DNA of 20,282 bases, taken from the NCBI GenBank assembly GCA_025357975.1, contig JANYKY010000520.1, forward strand, positions 1 through 20,282, given 5' to 3'. Under the pieces are notes generated by a model. That model saw nothing but the letters and a program-made list of their open reading frames with translations, was not told where the DNA came from and did not search any database. The DNA is from Gemmatimonadaceae bacterium. Its GTDB lineage: Bacteria; Gemmatimonadota; Gemmatimonadetes; Gemmatimonadales; Gemmatimonadaceae. The number at the start of each line of letters is the position of its first letter. Position 1 is the first letter of the stretch. Made by a program: the position numbers and the translations under genes. Below are positions 15,733-20,282 of this stretch, one piece after another.

Positions 15733-18107
15733 CGCCAGTCGCGCACATCGGGCATGTCATCACCGTTCGCGCGGATATATTCCGCATGCTCGACCAATCT
15801 GCCTCGGCACCAAGCGCCCAGATCTTTTGCCCCAGTGTGATCGGCCAGCCGTGGAACACGGTTGAGCACGTCCAACACAAGATGAAAACGATCGAGGTCG
15901 TTGATCACGGTCATGTCGAACGGGGTTGTCGTCGTTCCTTCTTCCTTGTAACCACGGACATGCAGGTTCGCGTGATTCGTGCGCCGGTAAGCCAGCCGGT
16001 GTATCAACCATGGATACCCGTGGAACGCGAACACGATGGGCTTGTCTTTCGTGAACAAGCCATCGAACGCATCATCGCTGAGTCCATGAGGATGTTCGTG
16101 CTGCGGCTGCAATGTCATCAGGTCCACGACGTTGATAAAACGAACGCGAAGGTCCGGAAGTCGCTCGCGAAGAATGGACGTTGCAGCCAGTGCCTCGAGC
16201 GTCGGAACGTCTCCCGCACAGGCGATGACAACCTCTGGATCGGTGCCCTCTGCCGTGCTCGCCCACTTCCACAATCCCAGGCCAGCCTCGCAGTGTGCCG
16301 CCGCGGAGTGGATGTCGAGCCACTGAGGCGATGGCTGTTTACCGGCGATGATGACATTCACGTAATTCCTGCTTCGCAGGCAATGATCAGCAACGGAGAG
16401 CAGTGTGTTCGTATCCGGTGGGAGGTAAACGCGCACTACGTCTGCTTTCTTGTTGACTACATGATCGATGAACCCCGGATCCTGGTGACTGTTGCCGTTG
16501 TGATCCTGCCGCCACACGTGCGATGTCAGCAGATAATTGAGTGACGCAATGGGTGCCCGCCATGGAATGTGCCGAGTGGTGTTCAGCCATTTGGCGTGCT
16601 GGTTGAACATCGAGTCCACGATGTGGACGAATGCTTCGTAACAGGAGAAGAGGCCGTGCCTGCCCGTGAGCAGATAACCCTCGAGCCAGCCCTGGCAGAG
16701 GTGCTCGCTGAGCACTTCCATCACTCGCCCGTCCGGCGTGACGTGATCATCCGTCGGAAGAATTGTCGCTGAAGACATTCGGCCGGTCACGTCGAATAGC
16801 GCGTCGAGGCGGTTCGAGCTCGTTTCGTCAGGCCCCATCACGCGAAAATTCGAGGCACCCTCGTTGAGCCGCATCACTTCGCGCAGCATAACACCAAGAA
16901 CGCGAGTCGCTTCCGCGTCGACTGCGCCGGGTGTCTTCACGCTCACGCCGTAGTCGCGAAAATCCGGCATGATGAGATCCTGGAGAAGCAGTCCGCCGTT
17001 CGCGTGTGGGTTGGCGCCCATTCTCCTCGCGCCGCGAGGTGCGAGGTTCGCGAGCTCCGGAATGAGAGCGCCGTTGTCGTCGAAAAGCTCCTCGGGTCGA
17101 TAGCTGTGCATCCATTCTTCGAGCAGCGCGAGATGCTCGGGGTTGTCAGCCAATCCCGACAGCGGAACCTGATGTGACCGGAATGAGCCTTCAGTTTGCT
17201 TGCCATCTACGGAGACGGGGCCTGTCCAGCCTTTCGGCGACCTGAGAACGATCATCGGCCATCGCTGGCGCTCGATCGAGTTTCCGTTTCTCGCGTTGAA
17301 CTGAATGTCGGCAATTGCATCTGCCACAATGTCGAGCGTGGTCGCCATCAGCTCGTGCATCTCGGCCGGATCATCGCCGGAAACGTAGTGGGGCTCGTAG
17401 CCGTAACCGTGCATCAACGAGGTGAGCTCACTCTCGGGTATCCGCGCGAGCACAGTAGGCCCCGCGATCTTGTATCCGTTAAGGTGAAGCACAGGGAGGA
17501 CGGCTCCGTCGCGGGCCGCATTGATGAATTTGTTCGAATGCCAGCTCGCGGCGAGCGCGCCCGTCTCGGCTTCGCCATCGCCGATCACGCAGCACACGAA
17601 CAGATCAGGGTTGTCGAACGCCGCGCCGAATGCGTGCAGTAGCGAGTATCCGAGCTCGCCGCCCTCGTGAATCGAGCCGGGCGTTTCAGGCGCGACGTGA
17701 CTTGGAATACCGCCGGGATAAGAAAATTGCGTGAACAGTCGCCTGAGTCCGTCGACGTCGCGCGAAATTTTCGGATATACCTCGCTATACGTTCCTTCGA
17801 GGTATGTATTTGCGACGATACCGGGGCCGCCGTGACCCGGGCCAGTAATGAACATGGCATTGAGGTCGCGGTCGACGATCAGCCTGTTCATGTGCGCGTA
17901 CACGAAGTTGAGCCCTGGCGTTGTTCCCCAGTGACCGAGCAGCCGGGGCTTCACGTGTTCGATTCTGAGCGGCTCCCGCATCAGCGGGTTGTCGCGCAGA
18001 TAGATCTGTCCGACGGAGAGATAATTCGCGGCTCGCCAGTATGCGTCGAGAAGCTTGAACGATTCGGAGACAGCAGGAAAAGTGGGCGCAACGGCTTGCA
18101 TGGTCAT
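15720..18107 (-). CDS. xfp: Xylulose-5-phosphate/fructose-6-phosphate phosphoketolase
   Basis: Thiamine-diphosphate enzyme that cleaves xylulose-5-P (and often fructose-6-P) with phosphate to acetyl phosphate plus glyceraldehyde-3-P or erythrose-4-P. The 795 residues match the family (~790-830). Motifs: [75 protein letters not shown], the ThDP motif [44 protein letters not shown] and [21 protein letters not shown]. Substrate preference between X5P and F6P cannot be told. First gene of xfp-ackA. Start ATG at 18107 (a second ATG follows two codons later) has no Shine-Dalgarno sequence but a promoter immediately upstream. Confidence 0.97.
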   Translation of the reverse strand: MTMQAVAPTFPAVSESFKLLDAYWRAANYLSVGQIYLRDNPLMREPLRIEHVKPRLLGHWGTTPGLNFVYAHMNRLIVDRDLNAMFITGPGHGGPGIVANTYLEGTYSEVYPKISRDVDGLRRLFTQFSYPGGIPSHVAPETPGSIHEGGELGYSLLHAFGAAFDNPDLFVCCVIGDGEAETGALAASWHSNKFINAARDGAVLPVLHLNGYKIAGPTVLARIPESELTSLMHGYGYEPHYVSGDDPAEMHELMATTLDIVADAIADIQFNARNGNSIERQRWPMIVLRSPKGWTGPVSVDGKQTEGSFRSHQVPLSGLADNPEHLALLEEWMHSYRPEELFDDNGALIPELANLAPRGARRMGANPHANGGLLLQDLIMPDFRDYGVSVKTPGAVDAEATRVLGVMLREVMRLNEGASNFRVMGPDETSSNRLDALFDVTGRMSSATILPTDDHVTPDGRVMEVLSEHLCQGWLEGYLLTGRHGLFSCYEAFVHIVDSMFNQHAKWLNTTRHIPWRAPIASLNYLLTSHVWRQDHNGNSHQDPGFIDHVVNKKADVVRVYLPPDTNTLLSVADHCLRSRNYVNVIIAGKQPSPQWLDIHSAAAHCEAGLGLWKWASTAEGTDPEVVIACAGDVPTLEALAATSILRERLPDLRVRFINVVDLMTLQPQHEHPHGLSDDAFDGLFTKDKPIVFAFHGYPWLIHRLAYRRTNHANLHVRGYKEEGTTTTPFDMTVINDLDRFHLVLDVLNRVPRLADHTGAKDLGAWCRGRLVEHAEYIRANGDDMPDVRDWRWPS

Positions 18108-18112
18108 TTATC

Positions 18113-18141
18113 AGTATACCCAGTTGAGACCCTGCTGTCCC
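18113..18141 (-). promoter_or_regulatory. xfp promoter placed for a leaderless mRNA
   Basis: On the minus strand GGGACA (18141-18136, 4/6 to TTGACA), a 17-nt spacer, and TATACT (18118-18113, 5/6 to TATAAT) are followed by only five bases, GATAA, before the xfp ATG. Transcription starting 6-7 nt after the -10 box would begin at or beside the A of the ATG. The absence of a ribosome site upstream agrees with leaderless translation. Confidence 0.6.
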
Positions 18142-18161
18142 TCGCGAAGAGTGGTGTCGCG

Positions 18162-18170
18162 TGGTAGACT
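18162..18170 (+). promoter_or_regulatory. Possible extended -10 element of the kinase gene
   Basis: TGG-TAGACT has an extended -10 form (TGN plus a hexamer of TANNNT type) 32 nt before the kinase TTG start. No good -35 box is visible. The region 18108-18202 is shared with the divergent xfp promoter. Confidence 0.25.
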
Positions 18171-18202
18171 AGCCCGGGCCCCTAAATTCTCGCCACATCA
18201 GC

Positions 18203-20143
18203 TTGACCAATCCTTCTCAGTCAGTCTCCGAATCAGAGCTTCGTGCTCGCGTCGAACGCACCCTGGCTCCGTCATACGAGATCGAGCGTGAGATCGGCCG
18301 CGGTGGAGCAGGTATCGTCTACCGAGCTCGCGATGCGCGGCTGAAGCGCGATGTCGCGATCAAGCTGCTGCCTCCCGATCTCGCATTCCGGGCAGGGACG
18401 CGTGAAAGGTTCATGCGTGAGGCCGAGACTTCGGCAGGCTTGAATCATCCGAATATCGTGCAGATTTATTCTGTCGACGAGAAAGACGGCCTCGCGTACT
18501 TCACCATGGCGCTGATCGAAGGCCAGAACCTCGGCGACCGTGTCCGTATGCAGGGCGCGATGCCTTTTCCGGATGTGAGGCGTGTTCTGCGTGAAGTGGC
18601 GGACGCCTTGTCGTATGCACACAAGCATGGAATTGTCCATCGGGACATCAAGCCGGACAATATTCTGCTCGAGTCCCCATCGGGGCGAGCGATGGTGACG
18701 GATTTCGGGATAGCTCGCGCAGCTACCGAAGGCGATTCACGACTCACCGCCACGGGTACTGCAATCGGCACTCCTGCGTACATGTCGCCCGAGCAATGCG
18801 CCGGTGACCGCGAGCTCGACGGACGCTCCGATCTCTACTCACTTGGCGCCGTTGCATACTATATGATGACCGGTCAGCCGCCGTTCAGCGGACCGACGAC
18901 GCCGGTCGTGATGATGAAACAGGTGACCGAGCATGTGGTGCCGCCGTCCAACTTGCGCGCGGGAATTCCTGGAGACCTCGAAAGAATCGTCTTGCGTTTG
19001 CTGGAGAAAGATCCGGGCAACCGGTTTGGAGAAGGCAGCGACGTCGTGGAAGCTGTGGATGGCGGTCACGTTGCCTCATTCAGCCAATCTTCGTATCCAG
19101 CTTCGGTCGAGCGGCCGGTCGCCAGCTCATTCAAGTCTCCACTTCCCCCAAGCGTTGAAGACCTCGGCGGGTTCCCGGGTTTCGGCATGCCCAACGCTCA
19201 AATTCTTGCCATCCGCTCGCGACGAGCAGCACGACAACTTCGGCATGAAGAGAGGGAGCGACTAAAAGAAGACCGGGAGAATGCGAAGCCGCTTCCCGAT
19301 CGAATTCGTGGCTTCCGCCGCCAGTTCGCGAGCTATCTCGGAACCACCACGTTCCTGTTCGGCATCAACGCCGTAACTCAAAATGGCGGTCACCATTTCT
19401 GGTGGGCGGTGTTTCCGGCAATGGGCATGGCGATGGGAGTGTTCTCGCAGCTCGGAGGCTTGTGGGCCGCGGGTGCGCGCGTCGGGGATATTTTCGGCGG
19501 AGGCAAAGGGCTCCCATCATCGTCTTCCCAGTCATTGCCGCAATCCGCGATGCCGTCGCTGACCGCGCCGTCGACGAGTCAATCCGCCGACGCTGACTCA
19601 CCGGACGTGAGCAGAGAAGTGATCATCGGGCCTCGCGGGAGTGTTCTGAAGCAAGCGATCAACGATCGCCGTACCATCCGTGCCCTGGTCGCGCGGTTGA
19701 GCGAGACCGAGCAAAAGATGTTGCCCGATGTGAAGAGCACGGCTGACGGACTGTACGATCGGATCGCCGCACTCGCGACGGCGTTGCATCGCCTCGATGG
19801 TGAAATCGGTCCGGAGCGTTTGCCGGCGCTCGATGAGCGCATCGCGAAGATGGAGCAGTCCGCCGACAGCACGTCGGATAGGGAGCGCATGCTCAGACTT
19901 CTCAAGAGACAGCGCGAGATGCTCGCGAATCTCGTGAAGTCGCGTGACACGCTGGCCGAGCAGTATGAGAGTGCCGGTCTGCTGCTTCAGAACCTCACGC
20001 TGGATATGCTCAAGATGCGTTCGTCAGGCCTCCAGTCGGCGCTCGAGGATGTGACGAGCGTAACTCAGGAAGCGAGATCGCTGTCCAAGGAAATCGGTTA
20101 CGTGCTTGCTGCGGCCGATGAGCTTCGGGAAATGGGGACCTGA
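18203..20143 (+). CDS. Membrane Ser/Thr protein kinase with 2TM domain and coiled-coil tail
   Basis: A 646-residue Hanks-type kinase. Kinase domain (about 26-290): glycine loop GRGGAGIVY (32-40), Lys54 in VAIKLL, catalytic HRDIKPDN (146-153), DFG (167-169), activation segment to SPE (195-197) and DGRSDLYSLGAVAYYMMTG. All catalytic residues are present, so it should be active. A Pro/Ser-rich linker and a charged helix (about 336-362) lead to a 2TM-type domain with two hydrophobic hairpin segments (about 374-394 and 399-424). After a Ser-rich linker (436-466) comes a long charged helical region (about 480-640), likely coiled coil. There is no PASTA or other extracellular sensor. Start is TTG at 18203; no in-frame ATG precedes the kinase core and no ribosome site is clear. 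Substrates unknown. Confidence 0.92.
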   Translation: MTNPSQSVSESELRARVERTLAPSYEIEREIGRGGAGIVYRARDARLKRDVAIKLLPPDLAFRAGTRERFMREAETSAGLNHPNIVQIYSVDEKDGLAYFTMALIEGQNLGDRVRMQGAMPFPDVRRVLREVADALSYAHKHGIVHRDIKPDNILLESPSGRAMVTDFGIARAATEGDSRLTATGTAIGTPAYMSPEQCAGDRELDGRSDLYSLGAVAYYMMTGQPPFSGPTTPVVMMKQVTEHVVPPSNLRAGIPGDLERIVLRLLEKDPGNRFGEGSDVVEAVDGGHVASFSQSSYPASVERPVASSFKSPLPPSVEDLGGFPGFGMPNAQILAIRSRRAARQLRHEERERLKEDRENAKPLPDRIRGFRRQFASYLGTTTFLFGINAVTQNGGHHFWWAVFPAMGMAMGVFSQLGGLWAAGARVGDIFGGGKGLPSSSSQSLPQSAMPSLTAPSTSQSADADSPDVSREVIIGPRGSVLKQAINDRRTIRALVARLSETEQKMLPDVKSTADGLYDRIAALATALHRLDGEIGPERLPALDERIAKMEQSADSTSDRERMLRLLKRQREMLANLVKSRDTLAEQYESAGLLLQNLTLDMLKMRSSGLQSALEDVTSVTQEARSLSKEIGYVLAAADELREMGT

Positions 20144-20166
20144 CGTAGAAGCTCAGCTCTTCATGC

Positions 20167-20282
20167 CTAAAGGGGCTTCGTCGCTCGAACGAACCCGGCA
20201 CCCACACGTCCCGCCACTTCGTTCGCGATCTTTTCGGCATCGAGCCCGGTGTTGACGAGAAACGCTTGCGCATCCTCGAAGC
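20167..20282 (-). CDS. C-terminal end of an unrecognised protein, cut by the window edge
   Basis: Reading the minus strand from 20280, an open frame of 37 codons ends at TAG (20169-20167). It translates to FEDAQAFLVNTGLDAEKIA followed by NEVAGRVGAGFVRATKPL. Third positions are mostly G or C as in the neighbouring genes, and the frame is more protein-like than the two other minus frames here. It is convergent with the kinase gene, with a 23-nt gap holding no clear terminator. I do not recognise the family from this short piece. Confidence 0.5.
   Translation of the reverse strand, partial: FEDAQAFLVNTGLDAEKIANEVAGRVGAGFVRATKPL

Noticed and set aside
15786..16544. 252-codon plus-strand frame antisense to xfp
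   Set aside because: Shadow of a strongly conserved enzyme gene; no domain recognised.
18172..18181. CCCGGG/GGGCCC palindromes in the xfp-kinase gap
   Set aside because: Short GC palindromes expected by chance in this composition; no second copy or spacing pattern.
20144..20166. Terminator between the kinase gene and the edge gene
   Set aside because: Only a 4-bp GAAG/CTTC pairing without a T-run is visible.
1..20282. tRNA, rRNA, CRISPR, insertion sequence or phage elements
   Set aside because: No cloverleaf-like sequences, repeat-spacer arrays, transposase motifs or flanking inverted repeats were seen on reading both strands.

Overview
The window is GC-rich, densely packed bacterial chromosomal DNA with short gaps, many 1-4 nt gene overlaps and no tRNA, rRNA, CRISPR, insertion sequence or phage gene that I can see. 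The gene mix (classical menaquinone pathway, phosphoketolase with acetate kinase, BlaI-type repressor, Ser/Thr kinase with a 2TM domain, secreted DinB-like protein) suggests a soil or freshwater member of Gemmatimonadota or a neighbouring phylum. That placement is inference from gene content, not a phylogenetic result.

Layout: (1) 1-6932, plus strand: a menaquinone operon menF(partial)-menD-menH-menB-menA-menE, with no menC in the window. (2) 7014-7033: a GC-rich hairpin between convergent genes, then a secreted DinB-superfamily protein on the minus strand (7050-7574). (3) 7705-13978, plus strand: a KdpE-type response regulator, a shortened KdpD-type sensor kinase, a KimA-type potassium importer, the magnesium channel MgtE and the rRNA methyltransferase RsmD. 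(4) 13829-18107, minus strand: phosphoketolase (xfp), acetate kinase (ackA) and a BlaI/MecI-type repressor whose 3' end overlaps the end of rsmD antisense. (5) 18203-20143, plus strand: a membrane Ser/Thr kinase with a long coiled-coil tail, divergent from xfp. (6) 20167-20282, minus strand: the C-terminal end of an unrecognised protein.

How they work together: the men genes would make menaquinone from chorismate, apart from the MenC step. The kdpE-kdpD-kimA block looks like a potassium-response module in which KdpDE sits beside a KimA importer instead of the KdpFABC pump. Between kdpD and kimA is an array of CCTTGTG direct repeats at 11-bp and 21-bp spacing, a good candidate KdpE operator. 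xfp and ackA together turn xylulose-5-P or fructose-6-P into acetate and ATP through acetyl phosphate; xfp has a strong-looking promoter placed so that its mRNA would be leaderless.

The points most worth a second look are the KdpDE-KimA module with its phased repeats, the paired AACTA-N6-TAGTA dyads in front of the BlaI-type gene, the leaderless xfp promoter and the 150-bp antisense overlap of rsmD with the repressor gene.
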